DNA of 64,000 nucleotides from JANMES01 sp038229715 (GTDB lineage Bacteria; Planctomycetota; Phycisphaerae; Tepidisphaerales; Tepidisphaeraceae), in the NCBI GenBank assembly GCA_038229715.1, contig JBBROD010000006.1, forward strand, positions 18,251 to 82,250, in the 5' to 3' direction. Shown piece by piece: positions 33,442-41,824 of this stretch (positions are counted from its first letter, which is position 1; each line of letters opens with the position of its first letter). Both the position numbers and the translations under genes were made by a program. Below the pieces are notes generated by a model that saw nothing but the letters and a program-made list of their open reading frames with translations, was not told the origin of the DNA and searched no databases.

Positions 33442-33828
33442 ATGATTCAGCAACAGACCGAAGTCGACATCTGCGACAACACCGGCGCGAAGCGCGGCAT
33501 GTGCATCAAGGTGCTTCGCGGCAGCAGCAGCAAGGGCAAGTTTAAGCGTCGCGTCGCCACCATCGGTGACGTGATCATCTGTGCTGTGAAGAAGATCCAG
33601 CCCGGCGGTGACGTGAAGCAGGGTGCGCTGATCCGCTGCGTCATTGTACGCACCAAGCAACCGACCAAGCGTAAGGATGGCTCGTACGTTCGTTTCGACA
33701 AGAACGCCGCCGTCACGATCGACAAGGAAAACAATCCGGTCGGCACGCGCATCTTTGGAGCAGTAGCACGGGAATTGCGAGACAAGGACTTCATGAAGAT
33801 TGTCTCGCTGGCATCAGAGGTGGTTTAA
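33442..33828 (+). CDS. rplN: Ribosomal protein L14
   Basis: 128 aa, intersubunit bridge. MIQQQTEVDICDNTGAKRGMCIKVLRG and GTRIFGAVARELRDKDFMKIVSLA are canonical. CGGAG precedes the ATG at six bases. Confidence 0.97.
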   Translation: MIQQQTEVDICDNTGAKRGMCIKVLRGSSSKGKFKRRVATIGDVIICAVKKIQPGGDVKQGALIRCVIVRTKQPTKRKDGSYVRFDKNAAVTIDKENNPVGTRIFGAVARELRDKDFMKIVSLASEVV

Positions 33829-33834
33829 GGAATG

Positions 33835-33903
33835 TAGAATGTAGATTGTGGAATGTAGAAGTCTTTCAACAATCCACAATCCACAATCCACAATCCACAA
33901 TCG
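33835..33903 (+). repeat. Iterated-word hairpin between rplN and rplX
   Basis: GATTGTGGAATGTAG words on the left pair with a run of CCACAATC words on the right around GTCT. AAGGA overlapping the rplN stop lies just before it; after it only CGAGTGATTT precedes the ATG, with no clear SD. Confidence 0.8.
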
Positions 33904-33911
33904 AGTGATTT

Positions 33912-34235
33912 ATGGCAAGACACATTAAACAAGGCGACACGGTGCTGGTGACCACCGGTGCTGACAAAGGCAAGACCGGCCGCGTTTTGCGAATCCTTCC
34001 GGATAAGCAGCGCGTGGTGGTCGAGGGTATCGCCCGCGTGTGGAAGCACGTTCGTCCGTCGCAGCGTAACCCGCAGGGCGGTCGCATCCAGAAGGATGCT
34101 CCGATCCACATCAGCAACGTGCTGCCGGTTGATCCGTCGACCAATAAGGGCACTCGCGTGAAGTTCGAAACCCGCGACGGCAAGAAAGTGCGCGTCGCCA
34201 AGAGTGGCACGGTGTTGTCGACTCTGACCAAGTAA
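33912..34235 (+). CDS. rplX: Ribosomal protein L24
   Basis: 107 aa assembly initiator. KOW motif: HIKQGDTVLVTTGADKGKTGRVLRI; then VEGIARVWKHVRPSQRNPQGGRIQKDAPIH. Complete. Confidence 0.96.
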   Translation: MARHIKQGDTVLVTTGADKGKTGRVLRILPDKQRVVVEGIARVWKHVRPSQRNPQGGRIQKDAPIHISNVLPVDPSTNKGTRVKFETRDGKKVRVAKSGTVLSTLTK

Positions 34236-34257
34236 GCAAGAAAGACTGAGGCAGATC

Positions 34258-34965
34258 ATGGCCAAAGACGAACAGAAAAAATCGGGCAAGCCCAGTGCCG
34301 AGGAGATCGCAGCGAAGAAGGCGGCTAAGAAAGCTGCCGCCGCCGCGGTCGAGACGGATTCGGGTGCTGAGGAAACCGGTGCACCAGCACCGGCACCTCG
34401 TTTAATCGCTCACTATAAAGAGACGGTTGTGCCGGCCCTTAAGCAGAAGTTCGGTTACACGAACCTCTACGAAGTGCCCAAGCTCGAAAAGATCGTGATC
34501 TCGATGGGCCTGGGCAAGTTCGCCACCGAAGGCGGCGACGGCAAATCGAAGTTCCAGCAGGCCGAGAAGGAACTGACCACCATCGCCGGGCAGAAGCCAG
34601 TGCGATGCAAGGCCAAGAAGTCGGTCGCGAACTTCAAGGTTCGTGAAGGCATGGAGACCGGCCTGAAGGTCACGCTCCGCGGGAACCGGATGTACGAGTT
34701 CCTCGACCGCCTGATCTCGCTGGCCATCCCCCGAGTGAAGGACTTCCGCGGCCTGTCAGCCAAGGGGTTCGATCGCACGGGCAACTACAATTTCGGGTTC
34801 AACGAACAAACGGTCTTCCCGGAAGTTGATGGCGCCGCCGTCACCTTCCAGCAGGGCATGAACATCACGATCTGCAGCAGTTCCCCATCAGCCGAACACG
34901 GCCGTGAACTGCTGAGCGGATTCGGGTTTCCGTTCAAGACTGAAGAAGAGAAAAAAGGCAAGTAA
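34258..34965 (+). CDS. rplE: Ribosomal protein L5 with Ala/Lys N-terminal extension
   Basis: 5S rRNA-binding protein. The normal L5 fold begins near residue 49 (RLIAHYKETVVPALKQKFGY) and continues through SMGLGKF, KAKKSVANFKVREGMETGLKVTLRG and RDFRG-type FRGLSAKGFDRTGNYNFG. The first about 48 residues (Lys/Ala/Glu-rich, then APAPAP) are extra; the usual length is about 180 aa against 235 here. GAGG lies before the ATG, so the extension is translated. Confidence 0.95.
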   Translation: MAKDEQKKSGKPSAEEIAAKKAAKKAAAAAVETDSGAEETGAPAPAPRLIAHYKETVVPALKQKFGYTNLYEVPKLEKIVISMGLGKFATEGGDGKSKFQQAEKELTTIAGQKPVRCKAKKSVANFKVREGMETGLKVTLRGNRMYEFLDRLISLAIPRVKDFRGLSAKGFDRTGNYNFGFNEQTVFPEVDGAAVTFQQGMNITICSSSPSAEHGRELLSGFGFPFKTEEEKKGK

Positions 34966-35004
34966 CGCTTAACGATTGACTGCCATTTGGCATAGGACTG
35001 AAAT

Positions 35005-35274
35005 ATGGCCACCACAGCCTGGAAAGAAAAACAGAAGCGTCGCGAGGCGCTGGTCAAGAAATACGCGGAACTCCGCCGCAAGCTGAAGAAGGAGAAGAAC
35101 TTCTCGGCGTTAGCCAAGCTGCCGCGTGACAGCAGCGCGACTCGTTCGCACAACCGTTGCCAGCTGACCGGCCGCAGTAAGGGCGTGCTGCGGAAGTTCA
35201 AGATCAGCCGCATCATGCTGCGTGAGTTGGCTCTGGCCGGCAAGATCCCAGGACTGAAAAAGGCTAGCTGGTAA
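35005..35274 (+). CDS. rpsN: Ribosomal protein S14
   Basis: 89 aa, zinc-free type (a single Cys; no CxxC pairs). Shows ALAKLPRDSSATRSHNRCQLTGRSKGVLRKFKISRI. AGGAC precedes the ATG. The stop TAA overlaps AAGGA. Confidence 0.96.
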   Translation: MATTAWKEKQKRREALVKKYAELRRKLKKEKNFSALAKLPRDSSATRSHNRCQLTGRSKGVLRKFKISRIMLRELALAGKIPGLKKASW

Positions 35275-35280
35275 GGAATC

Positions 35281-35338
35281 AGTTGTTAGTTGGTAGTTCA
35301 CAGTTAAATCTGAAAACTACCAACTACAACGACCAACT
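35281..35338 (+). repeat. AGTTGTTAGTTGGTAG-word hairpin between rpsN and rpsH
   Basis: Left arm 35281-35303 and right arm 35310-35338, a third word family (AGTTGGTAGTT / AACTACCAACT). AAGGA lies just before it; the rpsH ATG comes 17 bases after it, with only a weak AGAG in between. Confidence 0.78.
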
Positions 35339-35355
35339 AAAAACTAGAGAAAACG

Positions 35356-35754
35356 ATGAACAATCAAGATCCCATCGCTGATATGCTGACGCGAATTCGC
35401 AACGCCAACCGGGTAGGCCGGCGGCTGGTGCTGATTCGAAAGAGCAAGATCTGCACCGGCATTGCCCAAGTGTTGAAAGAAGAAGGTTACATCGAAGAAT
35501 TCGATGTGATTGACGACACCCAGCAAGGCCAAATCCGCGTGAAGCTCAAGTACTCGCTCACCGGGCAGAAGGTCATTCACGTGATCGACCGCACGAGCAA
35601 GCCCGGCTGCCGCGTTTACCGCAAGGTCGAAGAGCTGCCGCAGGTCCTCAATGGCATGGGCATCGCCGTCGTCAGCACCAGCAAGGGTGTGATGTCGGAT
35701 CGTAAGGCTCGTGAGCAGAATGTGGGTGGTGAGTTGTTGTGTGTCGTTAGCTAG
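35356..35754 (+). CDS. rpsH: Ribosomal protein S8
   Basis: 132 aa. DPIADMLTRIRNANRVGRR and the C-terminal STSKGVMSDRKAREQNVGGELLCVV are canonical. In other bacteria S8 represses the spc operon. The stop TAG overlaps AGGA. Confidence 0.97.
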   Translation: MNNQDPIADMLTRIRNANRVGRRLVLIRKSKICTGIAQVLKEEGYIEEFDVIDDTQQGQIRVKLKYSLTGQKVIHVIDRTSKPGCRVYRKVEELPQVLNGMGIAVVSTSKGVMSDRKAREQNVGGELLCVVS

Positions 35755-35757
35755 GAC

Positions 35758-35842
35758 GATTGTGGAATGTTGATTGTGGAATGTAGAAGCGGTTTAGGAA
35801 TTTCGAGTTGCTTCAACAATCCACAGTCCACCATCAACAATC
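35758..35842 (+). repeat. Iterated-word hairpin between rpsH and rplF
   Basis: GATTGTGGAATG words (35758-35789) pair imperfectly with CAACAATCCACAGTCC words (35811-35842). AGGA at the rpsH stop lies directly before it; a weak GGTGA follows it before the rplF ATG. Confidence 0.75.
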
Positions 35843-35855
35843 GAATCGGTGAAAT

Positions 35856-36404
35856 ATGAGCAGAATTGGCAAAAAACCCGTTCCCGTCGGCAAGGCGAAA
35901 GTCGCTGTCAGCGGCCAGAAGGTCAACGTTGAAGGCCCTAAAGGCAAGCTGGCGCTGGACGTGCATCCTACGATCACCGTCAAGCTCGAAGGTGCTGACC
36001 TGATTGTCACCCGGCCGAACGATGAAAAGTTCAGCAAGGCGTTGCACGGGCTGACTCGCTCGCTCCTGTCGAACATGGTCGAAGGCGTCACCAACGGCTA
36101 CAAGAAGACGATCGAAGTGCAGGGCGTTGGTTACAAGGCCGAACAGAAGGGCAAGAACATTGTCCTGTCCGTCGGCTACGCTCACCCGATCATCAAGACG
36201 ATCCCGGGCAACGTCACTGTCGCTTTGGAAGGCACGAGCAAGATCCACATCTCCGGCGTCGATAAGCAGGCCGTCGGGCAGTTTGCCGCTGAGTTGCGGA
36301 GCGTTCGTAAACCTGAACCGTACAAGGGCAAGGGCCTGCGTTACGAAGGCGAAGTGGTCAAGATCAAGGCCGGCAAAGCGTTCGCCGGTGCGGGTGCGAA
36401 GTAA
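35856..36404 (+). CDS. rplF: Ribosomal protein L6
   Basis: 182 aa. MSRIGKKPVPVGKAKVAVSG opens domain 1 and RKPEPYKGKGLRYEGE closes domain 2. Complete. Confidence 0.97.
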   Translation: MSRIGKKPVPVGKAKVAVSGQKVNVEGPKGKLALDVHPTITVKLEGADLIVTRPNDEKFSKALHGLTRSLLSNMVEGVTNGYKKTIEVQGVGYKAEQKGKNIVLSVGYAHPIIKTIPGNVTVALEGTSKIHISGVDKQAVGQFAAELRSVRKPEPYKGKGLRYEGEVVKIKAGKAFAGAGAK

Positions 36405-36470
36405 ATTTAAGGTACAGATTCAACTGACCGCTCGATGCGAAGCGAGCAGTCCAAAGGTTGAGAGGCAATC

Positions 36471-36842
36471 ATGGCAGATAAACAGCAGAAAAAGCAGATC
36501 CGACTTCAGCGTCGGCAGTGGAGCGGCCGGGCGAACCTGTTCGGGACGGCCGAGCGTCCGCGCTTGTCGGTCTTCCGTTCGGACAAGCATATTTACGCTC
36601 AGGTCGTTGACGACTACACGGGCAAGACGTTGGCGGCTGCCGCGAGCACGATCGCGGAAGTGCGTGGCGAACTGAAGAACGGCGGAAACATCGCCGCCGC
36701 TAAGCTTGTAGGCAAGGCGATCGCCGAGCGTGCGAAGAAGGCTGGCGTGACCAAGGTGTGTTTCGACCGCGCGGGTCGTATGTACCACGGCCGAGTCAAG
36801 GCTCTAGCTGATGCGGCTCGTGAAGGCGGTCTGCAGTTTTAG
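36471..36842 (+). CDS. rplR: Ribosomal protein L18
   Basis: 123 aa, 5S rRNA partner. RPRLSVFRSDKHIYAQVVDD and VCFDRAGRMYHGRVKALADAAREGGLQF are canonical. GAGGC precedes the ATG. A small stem-loop (GACCGCTCG/CGAGCAGTC) lies at 36428-36452. Confidence 0.96.
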   Translation: MADKQQKKQIRLQRRQWSGRANLFGTAERPRLSVFRSDKHIYAQVVDDYTGKTLAAAASTIAEVRGELKNGGNIAAAKLVGKAIAERAKKAGVTKVCFDRAGRMYHGRVKALADAAREGGLQF

Positions 36843-36844
36843 GA

Positions 36845-36922
36845 ATTTGCGATTTGCGATTTGCAATTTGCGATTGCAAGCCGATGAATTTGATCGCAAA
36901 TTGCAAATTGAAAATCGCAAAT
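36845..36922 (+). repeat. TTTGCGAT-word hairpin between rplR and rpsE, flanked by TAGGA
   Basis: Arms 36845-36874 and 36893-36922 pair over 30 bp with few mismatches. TAGGA stands on both sides: at the rplR stop and again directly after the hairpin. This could be a target duplication or two SDs. Confidence 0.85.
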
Positions 36923-36935
36923 AGGATTTGAAACT

Positions 36936-37628
36936 ATGTCAGAAGAAACTCCCAAACCCGTAGAAGCGACCACGACCGATGCCCCCGCAGCCGCAGCAGT
37001 TCCCCAACAGGAGCAGCGCGGCGGACAACGCCAGGGCGGCGGCGGTGGTGGACGTCAGGGCGGCGGTCAGGGTGGTCGCGGTGGACAGGGCGGCGGCCGT
37101 GGTGGCTCGCGCGGGCCCAACCGTGATCGCGACGAAAGCGGCATGGAAAGCGCCGTTGTTCGCATCTACCGCTGCTCGAAGGTCGTCAAGGGCGGCCGAA
37201 CTTTCTCGTTCGGTGCGCTCGTCGTCGCCGGCGATCGCAAGGGCAACATCGGCATCGGTTACGGCAAAGCGAACGAAGTTCCACCGGCCGTTGAAAAGGC
37301 GACCAAGGACGCCCGCAAGACGATGTTCAAGGTCAACCTCAAGGGTTCGACCATTCCGCATATTGTCAAAGGCACCAGCGGCGCGAGCACAGTCATCCTG
37401 ATCCCGGCCCGTCCGGGTACCGGCGTAACGGCGGGCAAGAGCGTTCGCCCTTGCGTTGAACTGACCGGCATTACCGACATCCTCACCAAGGCGTACGGCT
37501 CGACGAGCCCCAAGAACCTGGTGAAGGCCACCATCGCCGCACTGCAACAACTGCAGAGCCGCGAACAGGTGGAAACCATCCGTGGCGTGAAACTCGTCAA
37601 GGGTGCTGGCGAATTAGTGACGGCTTAA
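36936..37628 (+). CDS. rpsE: Ribosomal protein S5 with RGG-type N-terminal tail
   Basis: The normal S5 starts near residue 68 (SGMESAVVRIYRCSKVVKGGRTFSF) and runs through GNIGIGYGKANEVPPA to the C-terminus. In front of it is an Ala/Pro-rich segment and then a Gly/Arg/Gln low-complexity region at 28-60 with repeated RGG and GGR. 230 aa against about 165 usual. Such tails bind RNA in other proteins; here the role is unknown. AGGA precedes the ATG by nine bases. rpmD (L30), normally next, is absent: only 21 bp separate rpsE and rplO. Confidence 0.95.
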   Translation: MSEETPKPVEATTTDAPAAAAVPQQEQRGGQRQGGGGGGRQGGGQGGRGGQGGGRGGSRGPNRDRDESGMESAVVRIYRCSKVVKGGRTFSFGALVVAGDRKGNIGIGYGKANEVPPAVEKATKDARKTMFKVNLKGSTIPHIVKGTSGASTVILIPARPGTGVTAGKSVRPCVELTGITDILTKAYGSTSPKNLVKATIAALQQLQSREQVETIRGVKLVKGAGELVTA

Positions 37629-37649
37629 AGATAAAAGATTGGTGTTCCC

Positions 37650-38210
37650 ATGAGCATGCAGCACGACATCACGACCGGCCTCCCGAAGAACAAGCGCAAC
37701 AAGCGCAAGGGTCGCGGCGAATCCAGCGGTCACGGTAAGACCTCCGGCCGTGGTAACAAGGGTTCGGGCGCTCGTAACGGTAAATACATCCGCCGGGGTT
37801 ATGAAGGTGGTCAGACTGAAATCCACAAGCGCATGCCCAAGCGCGGTTTCAGCAACGAGAACTTCGAACGCCGGTTCTACATCGTGAACCTGGCCGACCT
37901 GAACGAACTGGCAGACGGGTCGACGGTCGATGCTGCTTCGCTGATCGAAGTCGGGCTCGTTCCGGACAACTACTGGCCGGTCAAAATTCTCGGCGATGGT
38001 GAGTTTACCAAAAAGCTCAATATCACCGCAGGGTTCTTCAGCAAGACGGCTCTGGACAAGATCACCAAGGCGGGCGGCAAGGCGATCAACCTCAAGGGTG
38101 AAGCCTTTACCACGCCGAAGGTGAAGTCGGTATTCGTGAAGCGTGACAAGAAGAAGCCGGTGGTCGCAGAAGAAGCTGCTCCGGCCGTCGAAGCTGAAAA
38201 GAAGGCATGA
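37650..38210 (+). CDS. rplO: Ribosomal protein L15
   Basis: 186 aa. The basic N-terminus RKGRGESSGHGKTSGRGNKGSGAR and the YEGGQTEIHKRMPKRGF block are canonical. The C-terminal 25 residues (KKKPVVAEEAAPAVEAEKKA) are an extra Ala/Glu/Lys tail. The SD is weak. Confidence 0.95.
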   Translation: MSMQHDITTGLPKNKRNKRKGRGESSGHGKTSGRGNKGSGARNGKYIRRGYEGGQTEIHKRMPKRGFSNENFERRFYIVNLADLNELADGSTVDAASLIEVGLVPDNYWPVKILGDGEFTKKLNITAGFFSKTALDKITKAGGKAINLKGEAFTTPKVKSVFVKRDKKKPVVAEEAAPAVEAEKKA

Positions 38211-38214
38211 ACTT

Positions 38215-38299
38215 GATTGTGGATTGTGGAATGTGGATTGTAGAAGCGGCTTGGTTTTCTAACGCCGCTTCTACAATCCACAATCTACAATCCACAATC
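38215..38299 (+). repeat. 36-bp iterated-word hairpin between rplO and secY
   Basis: Arms 38215-38250 and 38264-38299 pair over 36 bp with about three mismatches, built from GATTGTGG words plus GTAGAAGCGGC next to the loop. The secY ATG follows eight bases later with no SD between; AAGG lies within the last codons of rplO. Confidence 0.88.
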
Positions 38300-38307
38300 C
38301 ATAAATT

Positions 38308-39696
38308 ATGCTCAAAACGCTGATCAACATCTTCCGTGTCCCTGAACTCCGGAATAAGGTTCTCTTTACCTTGTTCATGCTGATGATCTACCGCGTCGGC
38401 TACCACGTGCCGATCCCCGGCGTGGATCAGGATCACTTCAAGCAATTGGCCGAACAGCAGAAGAAGGATGGTGACACCTCCGCCGGCTCGCGGATCGCGC
38501 AGTACGTGTCGTTGTTCTCCGGCGGTACGCTGAGCCAGAGCACGGTCTTTGGGCTCGGGGTGATGCCGTACATCTCGGCGTCGATCATCTTTCAGTTGCT
38601 CGGCACTGTCGTTCCATCGCTGGAAAAACTCCAGAAGGAAGGCGAGACCGGCCGCAAGAAGATTCAGGAATGGACGCGTTACGCGACGATTCCGCTCTGC
38701 ATCGTACAAGGTGCGTTCTGGATCACGTATATGCGGAGCAATAAGCTCGTTCAGCCGGAGTTCCTATACAATTCTCCGACGACGTTCTGGCTGATTGGCG
38801 TTTTCTCCCTCACCGCCGGTTGTATCTTTCTGATGTGGCTGGGGGAACAGGTCGACGAGTATGGCTTGGGCAACGGCATTTCACTGATCATTCTGGCCGG
38901 GATCGTTGGGCGCATGCCTAACGCAATTTTCCTTCTGTGGAACCAGACCAGCGTTTCCGGCGGTGATGCAGCCCATCCAATTACGCCAGGCAAAATTCTG
39001 ATTCTTGTTGCGTCGTTCGTGTTTATTGTGGCTGGCTCGATTCTGATCACACAGGCCCAGCGGCGTATTCCCGTCCAGCAGGCCAAGCTCACTCGCGGGC
39101 GTCGGGTGTACGGCGGGTCCAAGCAGTTTCTTCCGCTTCGTGTTAACCACGGCGGTGTGATGCCCATTATCTTCGCCCAGTCATTAATGCTCTTCCCAGG
39201 GTTCTTATTTGGCTGGTTGCACGGCGTGGCTCCGAATAACGCGACGCTCACCTTTCTCAACGGCGAGTTCAGTCGTGGCGCGCTGATCTACATTCTGACT
39301 GAAGTCGTCATGATTTATTTCTTCGCGTACTTCTGGACGACCGTGCAGTTCCAGCCGAAGGAAATGGCCAATCAGCTGCGCGACTATGGCAGCTTCATCC
39401 CCGGCCTGCGTCCCGGCAAGCGAACGGCGGACTATCTAGAAAAGGTGATGTTGCGCATCACATATGTGGGTGCGGCATTTTTGTGCATCATCGCGGTCAT
39501 CCCCGCCACGCTTAACACCTGGCTAAAAATTGACCCCCAGATCACCGCATTCCTCGGCGGCACGGGCCTACTGATCGTGGTGAGCGTGGCGCTGGACATG
39601 GTTCAGCGAATCGAGGCCAACCTCCTGATGCGCAACTACGGCGGCTTCCTCGGCGGCGAGGGCGGGAGTAAGCGGATTAAGGGAAGACAGTATTAG
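38308..39696 (+). CDS. secY: Preprotein translocase subunit SecY
   Basis: 462 aa, ten membrane helices forming the protein-conducting channel. Begins with FRVPELRNKVLFTLFMLMIYRVGYHVPIPGVD; the plug/hinge region GLGVMPYISASII and the cytoplasmic loops GRRVYGGSKQFLPLRVN and QLRDYGSFIPGLRPGKRTADYL are canonical. The stop TAG overlaps AGGA. adk, often next, is absent. Confidence 0.97.
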   Translation: MLKTLINIFRVPELRNKVLFTLFMLMIYRVGYHVPIPGVDQDHFKQLAEQQKKDGDTSAGSRIAQYVSLFSGGTLSQSTVFGLGVMPYISASIIFQLLGTVVPSLEKLQKEGETGRKKIQEWTRYATIPLCIVQGAFWITYMRSNKLVQPEFLYNSPTTFWLIGVFSLTAGCIFLMWLGEQVDEYGLGNGISLIILAGIVGRMPNAIFLLWNQTSVSGGDAAHPITPGKILILVASFVFIVAGSILITQAQRRIPVQQAKLTRGRRVYGGSKQFLPLRVNHGGVMPIIFAQSLMLFPGFLFGWLHGVAPNNATLTFLNGEFSRGALIYILTEVVMIYFFAYFWTTVQFQPKEMANQLRDYGSFIPGLRPGKRTADYLEKVMLRITYVGAAFLCIIAVIPATLNTWLKIDPQITAFLGGTGLLIVVSVALDMVQRIEANLLMRNYGGFLGGEGGSKRIKGRQY

Positions 39697-39780
39697 GACC
39701 GAGGTCCGAGGACCGAGCACTGAGTAACGACTTCCGACCTCAAGTCTTTACTCAGTCCTCAGCACTCAATCCTCAGCACT
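39695..39780 (+). repeat. GGACTGAG-word hairpin between SD and AUG of map
   Basis: The left arm (39695-39727, GGACCGAG words ending GCACTGAGTAA) pairs imperfectly with the right arm (39748-39780, TTACTCAGTCCTCAGCACTC words). AGGA at the secY stop forms its first bases and the map ATG follows five bases after it. Confidence 0.78.
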
Positions 39781-39785
39781 TTGAA

Positions 39786-40580
39786 ATGCCCATCGTACTC
39801 AAGAGCCGTCGAGAAATTGAGATGATGCGGCGGGCGGGGCAGATCGCCTGCGAAGTGCTCGGGCAAATGCGTGAAGCCGCCAAGGCCGGTGTGCTCACCA
39901 TCCAACTCGATGAACTGGCCCGGCGGGCGCTCGATCGCGTGGGCGCGGTGGCCCTCTCGAAAAACTACCCGACGTACAAGCCCGGCGAGGGCTTTCCCGG
40001 GCACACATGCATCAGCGTGAACGAAGAAGTCGTTCACGGCGTGCCGGGCGAACGTCAGCTTAAAGACGCCGATATCGTCACGCTCGACTTGGCGCTGTCG
40101 ATCGACGGCTACTGTGCCGATACCGCGACGACCGTGACGATCGGAAAAGTTTCGCCGGAGAGACAACGGTTGGTGGACGTGACGAAGGAAGCCCTGGTCC
40201 TGGCTATTTCGCACATGAAGCCGAATAAAAAGTGGTCGGAAGTGGCCCGGCTGATGCAGCATCATGTGGAAAGCAACGGCTATTCCGTGGTGCGCGAGTT
40301 TGTAGGTCACGGGATCGGCCGCTCGATGCACGAAGACCCGAAGGTGGCGAATTTCGTCACCGCCGAGCAACTTAGAGGCGATTTCCGCCTCCGCCCGGGC
40401 ATGACCCTCGCGGTCGAGCCGATGGTGGTGGCCGGTAAGCGGGATGTTGAACTGCAGCCGGATGGCTGGACGGTGATCACTGCGGACCATAAACCCGCAG
40501 CCCACTTCGAGCATACGGTGGCGATGACGGATTACGGTGTGGATATTCTGACGGATGGTCGGGAACCGTTTCAACTTTAG
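39786..40580 (+). CDS. map: Methionine aminopeptidase, type I
   Basis: 264 aa metalloenzyme that removes the first Met. Metal ligands lie in VTLDLALSIDGYCADTATT (two Asp), FVGHGIGRSMHEDP (His) and the two Glu near LAVEPMVV and the C-terminal HFEHTVAMT. No SD directly before the ATG; the nearest AGGA is across the hairpin. infA, normally next, is absent. Confidence 0.96.
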   Translation: MPIVLKSRREIEMMRRAGQIACEVLGQMREAAKAGVLTIQLDELARRALDRVGAVALSKNYPTYKPGEGFPGHTCISVNEEVVHGVPGERQLKDADIVTLDLALSIDGYCADTATTVTIGKVSPERQRLVDVTKEALVLAISHMKPNKKWSEVARLMQHHVESNGYSVVREFVGHGIGRSMHEDPKVANFVTAEQLRGDFRLRPGMTLAVEPMVVAGKRDVELQPDGWTVITADHKPAAHFEHTVAMTDYGVDILTDGREPFQL

Positions 40581-40595
40581 TGAAACTCAAAGTTG

Positions 40596-40675
40596 CGGGA
40601 AACGAGGGTTCGAAGAACCCTGCTTTTCTGTCGAAACGCGGGGAAAAACAGGGTTCTGCGAACCCTCGCTTCCCG
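40596..40675 (+). repeat. 27-bp inverted repeat between map and rpmJ
   Basis: Arms 40596-40622 and 40649-40675 pair over 27 bp with two mismatches (CGGGAAACGAGGGTTC family). It fills much of the place where infA would be expected. Confidence 0.87.
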
Positions 40676-40769
40676 AAGTGATCGCACTGGGTGCGATCAC
40701 TTGAGAATATTTGAGTTTTGAGTATCATTGACGATTCGCCCCTCGGAAGAGGGTGTTTGAGGTGAAACC

Positions 40770-40883
40770 ATGAAAGTTCGAACGAGCGTTCGTAGAATCT
40801 GTGAAAACTGCAAGGTCGTGCGGCGCAAGGGCGTCGTCCGCGTGATCTGCACCAACGTTAAACACAAGCAGCGCCAAGGTTAA
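40770..40883 (+). CDS. rpmJ: Ribosomal protein L36
   Basis: 37 codons: MKVRTSVRRICENCKVVRRK at the start and HKQRQG at the end. The zinc ribbon Cys11, Cys14, Cys27 and His32 is complete. GAGGTG lies eight bases upstream. Confidence 0.96.
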   Translation: MKVRTSVRRICENCKVVRRKGVVRVICTNVKHKQRQG

Positions 40884-40894
40884 GCGAGGACCAC

Positions 40895-41281
40895 ATGCCA
40901 CGTATTGCCGGTGTCGATATTCCGAGTGACAAGAAGATCAAGATCAGCCTTCGCTATATCTATGGCGTGGGTCCAACCAACGCGATGGCGATTCTCAAGG
41001 AATTGGGAATCGATCCGGAGCGCAAAGCCAAGGAACTGACCGAAGACGAGCTGGCCAAGATCATTGGCATTCTCGATCGCGGCATTCTGGTCGAAGGCGC
41101 GCTGCGCCGTCAGATCAGTCAGAACATTGGTCGCCTGCGTGAAATCGGCAGCTACCGTGGCAACCGCCACCGTCGTAGCCTCCCGACACGCGGCCAGCGT
41201 ACCCGTTCCAACGCCCGCACCCGCAAGGGTCCGCGTAAGACGGTCGCCGGCAAGAAGGGCGTGAAGGAACTCGGTAAGTAA
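40895..41281 (+). CDS. rpsM: Ribosomal protein S13
   Basis: 128 aa. MPRIAGVDIPSDKKIKISLRYIYGVG and the basic C-terminus GQRTRSNARTRKGPRKTVAGKK are canonical. GAGG precedes the ATG. Confidence 0.97.
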   Translation: MPRIAGVDIPSDKKIKISLRYIYGVGPTNAMAILKELGIDPERKAKELTEDELAKIIGILDRGILVEGALRRQISQNIGRLREIGSYRGNRHRRSLPTRGQRTRSNARTRKGPRKTVAGKKGVKELGK

Positions 41282-41284
41282 TCG

Positions 41285-41354
41285 AATGTGGATTGTGGAC
41301 TGTGGATTGTAGAAGGTGCTTGATCCTTCCAAGACGCTTCAACAGTCCACAATC
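41285..41354 (+). repeat. Iterated-word hairpin between rpsM and rpsK
   Basis: GATTGTGGACTGTGG words on the left (to about 41314) pair with CTTCAACAGTCCACAATC (41337-41354). Same word family as at 38215 and 41825. Confidence 0.75.
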
Positions 41355-41411
41355 AAAGTGTCGCGGGGACGTCCGTAGTGACGAATGATCCGCAGAAAGT
41401 CAGAGCAGAAC

Positions 41412-41822
41412 ATGGCAAAAGAAACAGCACCAGCAGCCGGCGGTAAGGCCGCTCCGAAGAAGAAAATTCGTAAAGGCGTGACGCGCGGGATTGCGCACAT
41501 CAAGGCGACTTTTAACAACACGATGGTGACGATCACCGACACCAACGGCGAGACGATCTCGTGGGCGTCGGCCGGCACGGTTGGGTTCAAGGGCGCTCGC
41601 AAGAGCACGCCGTTCGCCGCCGGTCGCGCCGCTGAAAATGCAGCTCAGACCGCCCGCAAGAGCGGCATGCTGGAAGTCGAAGTCAAAGTCAAAGGCCCCG
41701 GTGCCGGCCGTGAGCAGGCGATCCTTAATCTTCAGAACGCCGGCCTAAAGGTCAGCGGTATTGAAGACGTGACCCCGCTCCCGCACAACGGCTGCCGTCC
41801 GCCGAAGAAGCGAAGAGTTTAA
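41412..41822 (+). CDS. rpsK: Ribosomal protein S11
   Basis: 136 aa. Core: RGIAHIKATFNNTMVTITDTNGE and FKGARKSTPFAA; the C-terminus DVTPLPHNGCRPPKKRRV is canonical. ATG 41412 chosen; an in-frame ATG at 41385 adds nine non-conserved residues and neither has a good SD. rpsD, usually next, is missing. Confidence 0.96.
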   Translation: MAKETAPAAGGKAAPKKKIRKGVTRGIAHIKATFNNTMVTITDTNGETISWASAGTVGFKGARKSTPFAAGRAAENAAQTARKSGMLEVEVKVKGPGAGREQAILNLQNAGLKVSGIEDVTPLPHNGCRPPKKRRV

Positions 41823-41824
41823 CC

